IMG/VR virus record: IMGVR_UViG_3300025009_000241
Location: 1 to 39,517 of that record
From: a virus
Length of the DNA: 39,517 nt
Direction: 5' to 3' (one strand)
Both the position numbers and the translations under genes were made by a program. The notes under the pieces are model-generated. The model had not been told where the DNA came from. It was given only the letters and a program-made list of their open reading frames with translations, and made no database searches. Position 1 is the first letter of the stretch, and every line of letters begins with the position of its first letter. Positions 15,633 through 22,098 of this stretch are shown in pieces.

Positions 15633-17549
15633 TTATCCTTGAATGGTAACAATTGTGTTTGTAACGCGCTGTTTGATAGCCGCAAGCAACTTGTCCGCAT
15701 CTCCAGCCCCCCTATGTATTTCTCCGCGAAAAGCATCTACGCGTTTCAATAGGTCAATCGCGTTTTCAAATATCTCGAATTCGCTTCCCTCACAATCAGA
15801 CTTAAGAAGCGCAACCCGGTCAATCTCATACGTCTTGAACACGTTTTCAAGCGTGGTAGACGGTACTTCACCACCATCGAATATCATCCCGCCGCCGCTG
15901 TTATTCTTGTCTGTGCTAACAGTCACGTTCCTGCCATTCTTGGTGATAGCGCATAATTCAGCGGTGATACCTTCTAATTTATTGCGCTCGATATTCTCAA
16001 TCATGGCGTTGTAGTTTTCTTCATTCGGCTCGAATGCGATTACCTTGATACCAGGATACTTTTTAGCCAAGTAACACGAGACAATTCCTTTATGCGCTCC
16101 GATGTCGATTACCACATCCCCGGCTTTCAAGTCGAGGTTGTCTAACTTGTAATCCTTCTCAATTTCGCGGCTGATAATCTTGGTCAAGCCGTCTGAATCA
16201 GGTACGAGGTCAAGCCCGATATTACTTGCGAAGCCGTCTTTGATAATCTCGTTACCCTTCATTTCGTCATTGCACCCTAAACATGGAACGGACATGGAAC
16301 CATCAGGGTTATACAATCCAGTCTTGCCCCACTTGTGCATGTGTCCCTTTACGGGGTCGTGGACTTCCTCTGCCAATTTATCGAGGTAAGGAACCCAGAA
16401 ATCTTTAACAATGAGATCTGCGTCATAAGCCATTGCACCCGCGCGGGCGCGTTCGCGGTAAATTTTGTTACCTTTTTTCTGGTAAGCATTCTCTAACTTT
16501 TGATAAATAGCTCCAATGTGAGGGACAAACCAATAAGCGCCGTATTGTGTATATTCCGGCTCCGCTTCTGTGTCGCGGTCAAGTTTCCATCCCGAGAAGC
16601 ACAACTCGCCCATTGAGGACCAGTCGCCAACGATCACCGGGCAGCCTGCCGCTTGCGCTTCCAAAATAGGAATTCCAAACCCTTCACCTTTTGAGCACAA
16701 CAGGTGCACATCCATTGCGTTGTAAAGCAGGTTCATTGCACCATCCGGGTAACTCAACGATGCGTAATGGTATTGGTTGGCTAAAATTACATCCTTGCCT
16801 ATTTCCAGCCCTATGAATTGGCAGAAGGCGGGAATGTCAAACCCTTCGCCGCGCGTACCATCAGCGGTATGCAGGTATAGCATTGTGTCAGGGTGTTTGT
16901 CATGCAGCATCTTGAATGCGGATATGTTTTCAGCGAACGCCTTACGCGGGGGAAATCCTACGTTAGCCGCGACCATGCCAACAATGAATTTATCCTCGGG
17001 GAAGTCAATCTTGGCTCTGACTTCGGAGCGGTCAAGCGGTTTGAATACGTCTGTATCCACGCCATGAGGGATATAGTCATAATCCATCCCGGCATCATCC
17101 ATCATCTTGGCGCCATGCTTTGAAATAACGATTCTTTTATACGCTTGCTTTACGGCTTCTGCGTTCCCTGTCGTGATAGGGTGAGAATCTATAGGAAACC
17201 AGGGTATCCACTTCGTATTAGGAAACTGATCAGGCTCACACACCCACGCATCCATGAGGGATATAACCACGTCTGCTTTTGCGGTCTTAGCGTGTTGTTC
17301 TAACACATCCTGACCGTACCTGTGTCGCGCGTTCGGGTATATTTTTATCCCGTCAACCCAGTCAAGCGTGTGTCCTGATAATCCCGCGAATGACGAAATA
17401 CTCATGCTGTATCCGGCTTTTTGCAGACGCGGTACAAACAATCTAGTCTGACAACCATATCCGGTAGCGTAAAAAGGGCTGTTTGAGAACCACGAAATAG
17501 TCAGATTCTTTTCAGTTGTTAATGTGCTTTTCGCTTGTGTTTTAGTCAT
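15633..17549 (-). CDS. GT4 glycosyltransferase fused to FkbM-type methyltransferase
   Basis: A 638-residue protein of two enzymes. Residues about 15-370 are a GT-B/GT4 glycosyltransferase: FSNSPFYATGYGCQTR, IPHGVDTDVFKP, LLCSKGEGFGIPILEAQAAGCPVI (the EX7E donor-sugar signature region). Residues about 460-635 are an FkbM-type SAM methyltransferase: VVIDIGAHKGIVS (motif I), VIAFEPNEEN, and LLKSDCEGSEFEIF. Between them lies a CLGC segment. It probably adds and O-methylates a sugar, or modifies one acceptor twice. The ATG at 17549 is chosen over a longer leader because of its small overlap with the gene upstream. Confidence 0.9.
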   Translation of the reverse strand: MTKTQAKSTLTTEKNLTISWFSNSPFYATGYGCQTRLFVPRLQKAGYSMSISSFAGLSGHTLDWVDGIKIYPNARHRYGQDVLEQHAKTAKADVVISLMDAWVCEPDQFPNTKWIPWFPIDSHPITTGNAEAVKQAYKRIVISKHGAKMMDDAGMDYDYIPHGVDTDVFKPLDRSEVRAKIDFPEDKFIVGMVAANVGFPPRKAFAENISAFKMLHDKHPDTMLYLHTADGTRGEGFDIPAFCQFIGLEIGKDVILANQYHYASLSYPDGAMNLLYNAMDVHLLCSKGEGFGIPILEAQAAGCPVIVGDWSSMGELCFSGWKLDRDTEAEPEYTQYGAYWFVPHIGAIYQKLENAYQKKGNKIYRERARAGAMAYDADLIVKDFWVPYLDKLAEEVHDPVKGHMHKWGKTGLYNPDGSMSVPCLGCNDEMKGNEIIKDGFASNIGLDLVPDSDGLTKIISREIEKDYKLDNLDLKAGDVVIDIGAHKGIVSCYLAKKYPGIKVIAFEPNEENYNAMIENIERNKLEGITAELCAITKNGRNVTVSTDKNNSGGGMIFDGGEVPSTTLENVFKTYEIDRVALLKSDCEGSEFEIFENAIDLLKRVDAFRGEIHRGAGDADKLLAAIKQRVTNTIVTIQG

Positions 17550-17838
17550 GTAGCACCGCCACATTTTGCTGAGCCATATAGCCAATTTCGGTCATGTCGC
17601 CATTGTCATGTTCTATTTCTTTATAGTGCTCAAGAAATTCTTTACATATTTCTTGGTTTTTAGTCACCGATGCAACATACACAATACCAGCCGAACTTAT
17701 GGCTCTTATTTCTAAAGATACAATTGGTTTTATTTCACTTGCAAAATCTATAAACTTTGCCCCAAATTGTTCGGTTGAAATAGCCTTTATAAACTCGCTA
17801 TAAAGTTCTAATGCTTTAGTAACATTCTCTCTATTCAT
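17542..17838 (-). CDS. Hypothetical protein, 98 aa
   Basis: A mainly helical, acidic-ended protein (ALELYSEFIKAISTEQFGAKF; EFLEHYKEIEHDNGDM). No family is recognised. AGGA lies four bases before the ATG and the stop overlaps the GT4-FkbM start. It is the first gene after the capsid block and after the inverted repeat at 17869-17923. Confidence 0.7.
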   Translation of the reverse strand: MNRENVTKALELYSEFIKAISTEQFGAKFIDFASEIKPIVSLEIRAISSAGIVYVASVTKNQEICKEFLEHYKEIEHDNGDMTEIGYMAQQNVAVLHD

Positions 17839-17868
17839 TTTCCTAATCCTCTGTTAGGCTCCCAAGTA

Positions 17869-17923
17869 GGGACTGGCAGGCTGGGGAGGGGGCAGCTTTT
17901 CGGGAATTACCCTATCCAGTCCC
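17869..17923 (-). repeat. Inverted repeat forming a branched RNA after the decoration gene
   Basis: GGGACTGG (17869-17876) pairs perfectly with CCAGTCCC (17916-17923). Inside, GGG-TAATT-CCC and GCTG...CAGC can form two further stems, giving a three-way junction. There is no T-tract beside it, so it is not a normal terminator. It sits directly after the capsid/decoration genes, where RNA protection or partial attenuation would lower downstream expression. Confidence 0.6.
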
Positions 17924-17931
17924 TTGTTTAC

Positions 17932-18294
17932 TTATTTACCGGGCAGGAATGCCACGTCAACAATTGCGACGGCATTCATCGCCCCAATGTTGTTTTCCTT
18001 CACGCCAACCCAGTGACCTTCGTCAACAAATGCGTTGGCGGCGGTTACGGTGATTTCAGCGGGGACGGCTGCAACGGATACGGCGGTTCCACCATCAGCA
18101 ATAACTTTGCTAACAGCGGTTCCAGAAGTACCGAGGTCAACCAGTGACACCCATGAAGTACCTACACCAGGATTGGTGTAGTTGCACCCGACTACTCGGA
18201 TTCCACCGTGACCAGTGGGAATGAGGAATATCGGGCGGAGCGCGTTAGATAGCGCCCCTACGTTTGCACTTACGAATTGAACATGATTAGCCAT
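17932..18294 (-). CDS. Probable head decoration protein
   Basis: A 120-residue Ala/Val/Gly-rich beta protein (NHVQFVSANVGALSNALRP, VGVKENNIGAMNAVAIVDVAFLPGK). It directly follows the major capsid gene, has AGGAG seven bases before the ATG, and has the size and composition of head decoration or stabilisation proteins. No specific family is recognised, so the call is by position. Confidence 0.6.
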   Translation of the reverse strand: MANHVQFVSANVGALSNALRPIFLIPTGHGGIRVVGCNYTNPGVGTSWVSLVDLGTSGTAVSKVIADGGTAVSVAAVPAEITVTAANAFVDEGHWVGVKENNIGAMNAVAIVDVAFLPGK

Positions 18295-18307
18295 TTGTCA
18301 TCTCCTA

Positions 18308-19177
18308 TTAGCTGGTCGGGGCAGTGGCGTCAAAGATCATCTTCACGCCTAAAGCAGCGCGGTAAACACCGTGAGCATAAGAGCCGACAAAGTTCAATTC
18401 CAGCCCGCGCCGTGATTCGTCACGTTGGGGGTGAACCTTGAACGGATCGCGCCAGTCAAGCATCAAAGCGTTACGTGGGAACACACCGCCAGTGAAATCA
18501 TCGGATGTATCAGGGGACACAAACGATTGATAGATGGGGACGCCCATGAAGCTGAACGCCTGGGACATTCCACCGCGAGTGATAGCGTCATTGGTTGCGG
18601 GCGTGGTTATCACAGTTGCACCAGCCACACTTGCAGCCTTTGCCAGCACCGCAGCCTGATAGCCATGAATCACAACGGACAGAGGAATGACGGTTGATTT
18701 ATTGGCGTTGCGTGCGCGTGCGATTGCAGCTGCCACGTAACCCCAGGTAATTGCAGTCCCGGCGGCTCCGATGGTTCCACCAGTCAGACTTGCCATGTCA
18801 CCAACGAGGTCGGCTTCAACCTCTGCAACTGCGGCAAACGCGAGGGCGGAGGCGCCGTCACGGATAATATCTTCCGGGGCTTCACTGCGGGCGCGTTGGT
18901 CGCTGATGAAATACTGATCACCGTATTCATACGGTGTGAGGGTAGCGAGCAGGGAGGGGGTGATGGTCGAGCTTGCCAGGTCGTCAGTTTCGGCAAGTTG
19001 TTTCATTGCTCCTGCGTTGTACCCGTACAATTTGCGCGGGTTCATGCCAGCCACATCGCCGCGAACGGAGATCAGGTTGGGCATAAGGGCGCTGTCGGTT
19101 ATTGCGAAGAGTGCGTTTTCCTGCACCGCGTTAGCGATGGCGGATACGTCACTCCACAAGTTCATTCCTGCAGTCAT
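18308..19177 (-). CDS. Major capsid protein (HK97 fold)
   Basis: A 289-residue protein located after scaffold. Features match HK97-fold capsids of the SPP1-like group: a long N-terminal arm, LTPYEYGDQYFISDQRARS, IIRDGASALAFAAVAEVEADL (spine helix), ATVITTPATNDAITRGGMS, GVPIYQSF, and the C-terminal RRGLELNFVGSYAHGVYRAALGVKMI strand. There is no large N-terminal delta domain, which agrees with a separate scaffold gene. AAGGAG lies five bases before the ATG, one of the best ribosome binding sites in the window. Confidence 0.88.
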   Translation of the reverse strand: MTAGMNLWSDVSAIANAVQENALFAITDSALMPNLISVRGDVAGMNPRKLYGYNAGAMKQLAETDDLASSTITPSLLATLTPYEYGDQYFISDQRARSEAPEDIIRDGASALAFAAVAEVEADLVGDMASLTGGTIGAAGTAITWGYVAAAIARARNANKSTVIPLSVVIHGYQAAVLAKAASVAGATVITTPATNDAITRGGMSQAFSFMGVPIYQSFVSPDTSDDFTGGVFPRNALMLDWRDPFKVHPQRDESRRGLELNFVGSYAHGVYRAALGVKMIFDATAPTS

Positions 19178-19186
19178 AATTGCTCC

Positions 19187-19726
19187 TTAGTTGGGTAATG
19201 GACCGTTCCCGTAAATGAATGCCCGGCGCTGTTCGTCTGTGACGGTTCCTGTTGACGCGCCCGGATTCGTTGCGGATAGTCCTGGTTGTGGTTTCGGTAA
19301 AGCCTTTGCGATTGCTTCTGCCTTCGCCTTCATTTCGTCCTCTGTCCCCTCTGGGAGCAGGTCGTAAATGTCAGCGGGTATTTTGGCAGCCTCACCAACC
19401 TTGCGGCGTAGTTCGCGCAGTTCAGCGGCTTTGGTCTTGGCGGTCAGATCGTCAATGAGTTTTTGCGCCTTTTGCAATTCAGACATCTCGGCTGTTTTGC
19501 GGTCTTCTTCGGCTTTCTCAAACTCATCCGCCTTTTTCGCTTTCGGCTTCAATTCCCTATTCTCTTTTCGTAGGGCTTCGATGGTTGCCATTGCACGGGC
19601 AGCGTCAAACGGTTGCCCGTCCTTGCCTATTTCTGTTTCGGTGGTCACCTCGGTCTTGGCTGGCTCAGTCACGACTTCGGTTTCAATCTTTGCCACTGTC
19701 TCAGTAGCCTTTGTTTCTTCAGTCAT
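19187..19726 (-). CDS. Scaffolding protein
   Basis: A 179-residue, highly charged, Glu/Lys/Ala-rich coiled-coil protein (residues 50-120: ATIEALRKENRELKPKAKK, KLIDDLTAKTKAAELRELRR) with a flexible Thr/Glu-rich start and a Gly/Pro-rich end. These are typical of siphovirus scaffolds (phage minor structural GP20-like) that guide capsid assembly. It lies immediately upstream of the major capsid gene. AAGGAG lies eight bases before the ATG. The long structured leader upstream is described separately. Confidence 0.82.
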   Translation of the reverse strand: MTEETKATETVAKIETEVVTEPAKTEVTTETEIGKDGQPFDAARAMATIEALRKENRELKPKAKKADEFEKAEEDRKTAEMSELQKAQKLIDDLTAKTKAAELRELRRKVGEAAKIPADIYDLLPEGTEDEMKAKAEAIAKALPKPQPGLSATNPGASTGTVTDEQRRAFIYGNGPLPN

Positions 19727-19746
19727 TGCGTATTCTCCTTAGATAA

Positions 19747-19787
19747 AATAAAAAGCGCTTACTCTCCCATCTTGGGAAAATAAGCGC
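19747..19787 (-). terminator. Terminator-like hairpin in the scaffold leader
   Basis: On the minus strand GCGCTTA (19787-19781) pairs perfectly with TAAGCGC (19761-19755), with CCC/GGG inside, followed by TTTTTATTTT. It is a good intrinsic terminator placed about 20-60 bases before the scaffold start, so attenuation, read-through, or transcript boundary control is expected. Confidence 0.75.
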
Positions 19788-19794
19788 GGCTGGA

Positions 19795-19826
19795 TAGCGG
19801 GGCTTTGGTGCTATTCGGTTGTTATT
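19795..19826 (-). promoter_or_regulatory. Conserved leader box B (scaffold)
   Basis: Matches box A at 9308-9339 in 26 of 32 bases and has the same relation to a downstream terminator-like hairpin and a major virion gene. It begins only a few bases after the 3' end of the larger tRNA-like fold. Confidence 0.5.
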
Positions 19827-19830
19827 ACAA

Positions 19831-19971
19831 AGTGTGTGTCAGGATTTGAACCTGATCGAAGTAGCTCGCCTCTTGTGTGACTCGCCTCATGCGTTTTTAG
19901 GGAAAGAGTCGTTACTCTTTTTGCGTCTGTTACGTAGTAACCCTAACGTGTTCCCACCACGCCGCACACAC
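19831..19971 (-). ncRNA. tRNA-like structured RNA, about 141 nt
   Basis: On the minus strand the ends GTGTGTG and CACACAC form a 7-bp acceptor-like stem. The 3' stem is joined directly to a perfect T-arm: TCAGG, loop TTCAAAT, CCTGA. Near the 5' end CGTG/CACG with a GTGGGAA loop resembles a D-arm. The middle is not a normal anticodon arm: TTAGGG/CCCTAA encloses two hairpins (AAAGAGT/ACTCTTT and TTAC/GTAA), then a GAGGCGAG repeat. It is too short for tmRNA and has no obvious tag frame. It could be a degenerate or interrupted tRNA or a tRNA mimic used for RNase P/Z processing. Confidence 0.5.
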
Positions 19972-20023
19972 AGTAATTTCACTTGATAAGTAGATAACTT
20001 CGTAAGAGTGCTTCGTTATCCGT

Positions 20024-20111
20024 ATCCTTGCCGGGACGCACACCCGGATTCCACTAACTAGCGTCACGTGTGATTCAATAATGTTGATAGTTTCGCGACC
20101 TCATCAAGGAT
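20024..20111 (-). ncRNA. Second tRNA-like structured RNA, 88 nt
   Basis: ATCCTTG and CAAGGAT form a perfect 7-bp end stem, directly joined to a 5-bp stem CCGGG/CCCGG with a 7-base loop, exactly the acceptor/T-arm geometry. The loop (TGTGCGT) is not the T-loop consensus and no convincing anticodon arm is seen. Total length is that of a tRNA with a long variable arm. Likely a tRNA-like fold rather than a decoding tRNA. Confidence 0.4.
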
Positions 20112-20154
20112 TATTTATGTAATCATCGTAACCAGTAAGTCAGTAATCTCCTAT

Positions 20155-20169
20155 TATGCAAAATGGCAG
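20155..20169 (-). promoter_or_regulatory. 15-bp motif, copy 2 (before the capsid block)
   Basis: Exact TATGCAAAATGGCAG, also found at 2528 and 26957. In the transcription sense it is the first element of the leader of the scaffold-capsid genes, ending GCATAATA on the minus strand. This suggests a start of transcription for the head genes. Confidence 0.6.
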
Positions 20170-20275
20170 CTATTCGCTAAACGTCTTGATATTCAGCGCA
20201 TACTTCTTGATTATCGCCTTGACAATCATTATCAGGGCGCGACAGACAATTTCAGCTAAAGCGGTGTCGGACATT

Positions 20276-20491
20276 CTACAAGTACACCTTAGCGTCCATA
20301 TTCTCACGGATACCGACAACAACCTCATCCTCTTCGCAATTCTTTGTGGCAATCGCTTGCGCTGCGTCAAGGTCTGCGGCAATCACATAAGCGTATCTGT
20401 ACCGCTTGTACTCTTCATCTTTTTTGAATCCTGTACCAACGCTGTAAAAATCGACATTGAACATTGAATTACCTTTTACAATCTCTGCCAT
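20276..20491 (-). CDS. Hypothetical protein, 71 aa
   Basis: A 71-residue alpha/beta protein (MAEIVKGNSMFNVDFYSVG, RYAYVIAADLDAAQAIATKN, VVGIRENMDAKVYL). The AATIATKN-like helix after DLDAAQAI resembles small phage proteins of unknown role. GGAG lies six bases before the ATG at 20491, which directly follows the minor head protein stop. Confidence 0.65.
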   Translation of the reverse strand: MAEIVKGNSMFNVDFYSVGTGFKKDEEYKRYRYAYVIAADLDAAQAIATKNCEEDEVVVGIRENMDAKVYL

Positions 20492-20492
20492 A

Positions 20493-21512
20493 TTATTCTC
20501 CAATCAAATCTTTCAATGGTGTACTGCCTCTCATTGTCCCAAACACGTCATTCTCATACTCTCGTGACAACGCGCTAAACTCAAACTTGCCGTCATTCCA
20601 TGCTTCAAACTTCGCGTCACCCATGACGTTGCGCTGTGTGGCTTCATCCTGCTGCGTAAACCACTCGGCTCCCGTTTGTTCGATAGGGTTAGGCATTCCC
20701 TTGACCCACGGCAAATATTCGCATCTGCCCAGATGATGGTCGTTGCAGACCGTCCCGGCGGGGGCAACCGTGCCGTGCATTGCTATACAGCTATCACACG
20801 TCCTGTCGTCTAATTCGGCACACCAAACATCACCTTCAAGGATGTCTGCATTTTCTCTTCGAGTATTCGCGTTCGCTTCCCGATAGGAATAAAGTTGACT
20901 TGTGCGCATTTGTCTCATGGCGTCTGTGAGGGGATACCCATACTCATCAGTAATCCAGTTCGCAATCACACGCGGGTTCAATCCTTGCCCGACACGCTCC
21001 AATATTCCGGCGGCGATTTCATCAGCGTAGAATCCCGCCTGATTGTAAATCTTGCCAAATAACGCGCCGTCTGGGTCAAGATACTTTGCGAGAAAATCAA
21101 GCGTCTTGTCATTCGGGCGGAGGATGGTGTCTTTCGGTATATCCTTGACCTCTATCCCTAGCGCTAGAGCCACGCCTGCCAGTAGCAACTCGTTTCCCGC
21201 GAACATCCCGCGCTTTGCGGAATCTGTTACCGCCGCGCTCAATTCTGTGCGCATGTATGCGGAGTAATCATCCAGTTCGCGTGTCACCGATGCAATCAGA
21301 TTCTTGTATGCCGCGCTTTGCTTCACCTGTGCTGTGGTTAGTTTGTCAATCTTCTGCAACGCTTCCAGTTGTTCTGTGAGCGCCTGTACCTGCGGGTCAA
21401 TCCTCATGTAGCCAGTTGCGTATGCGTTCGCCATGCGCTCCAATACCAGCGAGTCAGCGTCATCGGCTTCGTTTTTCAGTTTATTCCAGACGTCAGTCAG
21501 TTTAGCGGGCAT
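20493..21512 (-). CDS. Phage minor head protein (SPP1 gp7/Mu F-like)
   Basis: A 339-residue protein with the minor head (Mu F/SPP1 gp7) signature in the C-terminal third: TRRENADILEGDVWCAELDDRTCDSCIAMHG, then HHLGRCEYLPW, which hold Cys/His metal-binding residues. The N-terminal half is helical. In SPP1 the homologue binds the portal and enters the capsid in few copies to help DNA ejection. It follows the portal after two small genes. Its ATG overlaps the upstream 68-aa gene stop. Confidence 0.88.
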   Translation of the reverse strand: MPAKLTDVWNKLKNEADDADSLVLERMANAYATGYMRIDPQVQALTEQLEALQKIDKLTTAQVKQSAAYKNLIASVTRELDDYSAYMRTELSAAVTDSAKRGMFAGNELLLAGVALALGIEVKDIPKDTILRPNDKTLDFLAKYLDPDGALFGKIYNQAGFYADEIAAGILERVGQGLNPRVIANWITDEYGYPLTDAMRQMRTSQLYSYREANANTRRENADILEGDVWCAELDDRTCDSCIAMHGTVAPAGTVCNDHHLGRCEYLPWVKGMPNPIEQTGAEWFTQQDEATQRNVMGDAKFEAWNDGKFEFSALSREYENDVFGTMRGSTPLKDLIGE

Positions 21513-21718
21513 TAGACTGTCAATTTAACCACTACGTTTCTTAATGCGAAATTATCGCTACTATTGTAAAACGCAGTTGTGTTCTCAATATTTACATAAA
21601 CGCTCTCGATTTGTACTCCGTGGTCTCTGAACAAAGTAGCTCTCCATGACGATATAAGAGCCAAGAGTTCTTTTTCCATCTCTGTCTTTTTATTTATAAG
21701 TTCCATATTTTTATTCAT
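21512..21718 (-). CDS. Hypothetical protein, 68 aa
   Basis: A helix-then-strand protein (MELINKKTEMEKELLALISSW; ESVYVNIENTTAFYN). No family is recognised. Its ribosome binding site GGGAG, eight bases before the ATG, lies inside one arm of the long-range inverted repeat at 21723-21843, so translation may depend on RNA folding. It lies between portal and minor head genes. Confidence 0.6.
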   Translation of the reverse strand: MNKNMELINKKTEMEKELLALISSWRATLFRDHGVQIESVYVNIENTTAFYNSSDNFALRNVVVKLTV

Positions 21719-21722
21719 TTAT

Positions 21723-21843
21723 TCGTCTCCCAGACGGTTATTTGGTCTTCCCTCGTGGCTCGGTATCGCCCGAATTTTGCTACACCACGAGGGTATCTTG
21801 GCTGGTTTGCGAGACCAGACACAGTTCAGGGAAGCGGAGACGA
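21723..21843 (-). ncRNA. Branched leader RNA that can hide a ribosome binding site
   Basis: TCGTCTCC (21723-21730) can pair with GGAGACGA (21836-21843). Inside are a 9-bp stem CCCTCGTGG/CCACGAGGG (21750-21758/21785-21793) and a 5-bp stem CTGGT/ACCAG with a 7-base loop (21802-21818) that, on the minus strand, reads like an anticodon arm (CTCGCAA). The first arm overlaps the GGGAG of the next gene, and a competing local hairpin CGTCT-GGG-AGACG is also possible. Two exclusive folds around a ribosome binding site suggest regulation. Confidence 0.55.
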
Positions 21844-21864
21844 GTTGCATAGAACGCCTTCTAA

Positions 21865-22098
21865 TCATCTCTTATCGCCAATCCCAGAAAGACCATTAGT
21901 AAAAACAATTGCGCTACAGTACCCACATAAATTCATTTCCTTAACAATTTCTATTCCTTTTCCGCCATTGTCAATAACGGTTTTACCGTCTTTTGCATAG
22001 CGTTTTGGATAAATTTTTTCACGCGTTTCTGACACAAACCTGACTGGTTTATCATAGGTTTCTTGTGGTCGAAAACAGCCTTCGCAAATAAACGACAT
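21865..22098 (-). CDS. Zinc-ribbon-like small protein (77 aa)
   Basis: Two Cys pairs, CEGC near residue 5 and CGYC near residue 58, suggest a zinc ribbon. The middle is charged (VSETREKIYPKRYAKDGK). It overlaps the portal stop by one base and lies between portal and minor head genes, where small zinc-binding proteins of unknown role are common in this kind of phage. Confidence 0.7.
   Translation of the reverse strand: MSFICEGCFRPQETYDKPVRFVSETREKIYPKRYAKDGKTVIDNGGKGIEIVKEMNLCGYCSAIVFTNGLSGIGDKR

Larger units (their letters stand above)
19727..20275 (-). other. Structured non-coding block between head genes
   Basis: About 550 bases without a credible gene. In transcription order it has the 15-bp motif (20169-20155), a tRNA-like fold (20111-20024), small stems near 20020-19981, a larger tRNA-like fold (19971-19831), the conserved box (19826-19795) and a terminator-like hairpin (19787-19747) just before scaffold. 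A block this dense with structure inside a head-gene operon is unusual. Confidence 0.6.

Noticed and set aside
19831-19971. Reading the tRNA-like fold as a tmRNA
   Set aside because: About 141 bases is far shorter than a tmRNA, the tmRNA 5' consensus is missing and no tag-coding frame is seen.
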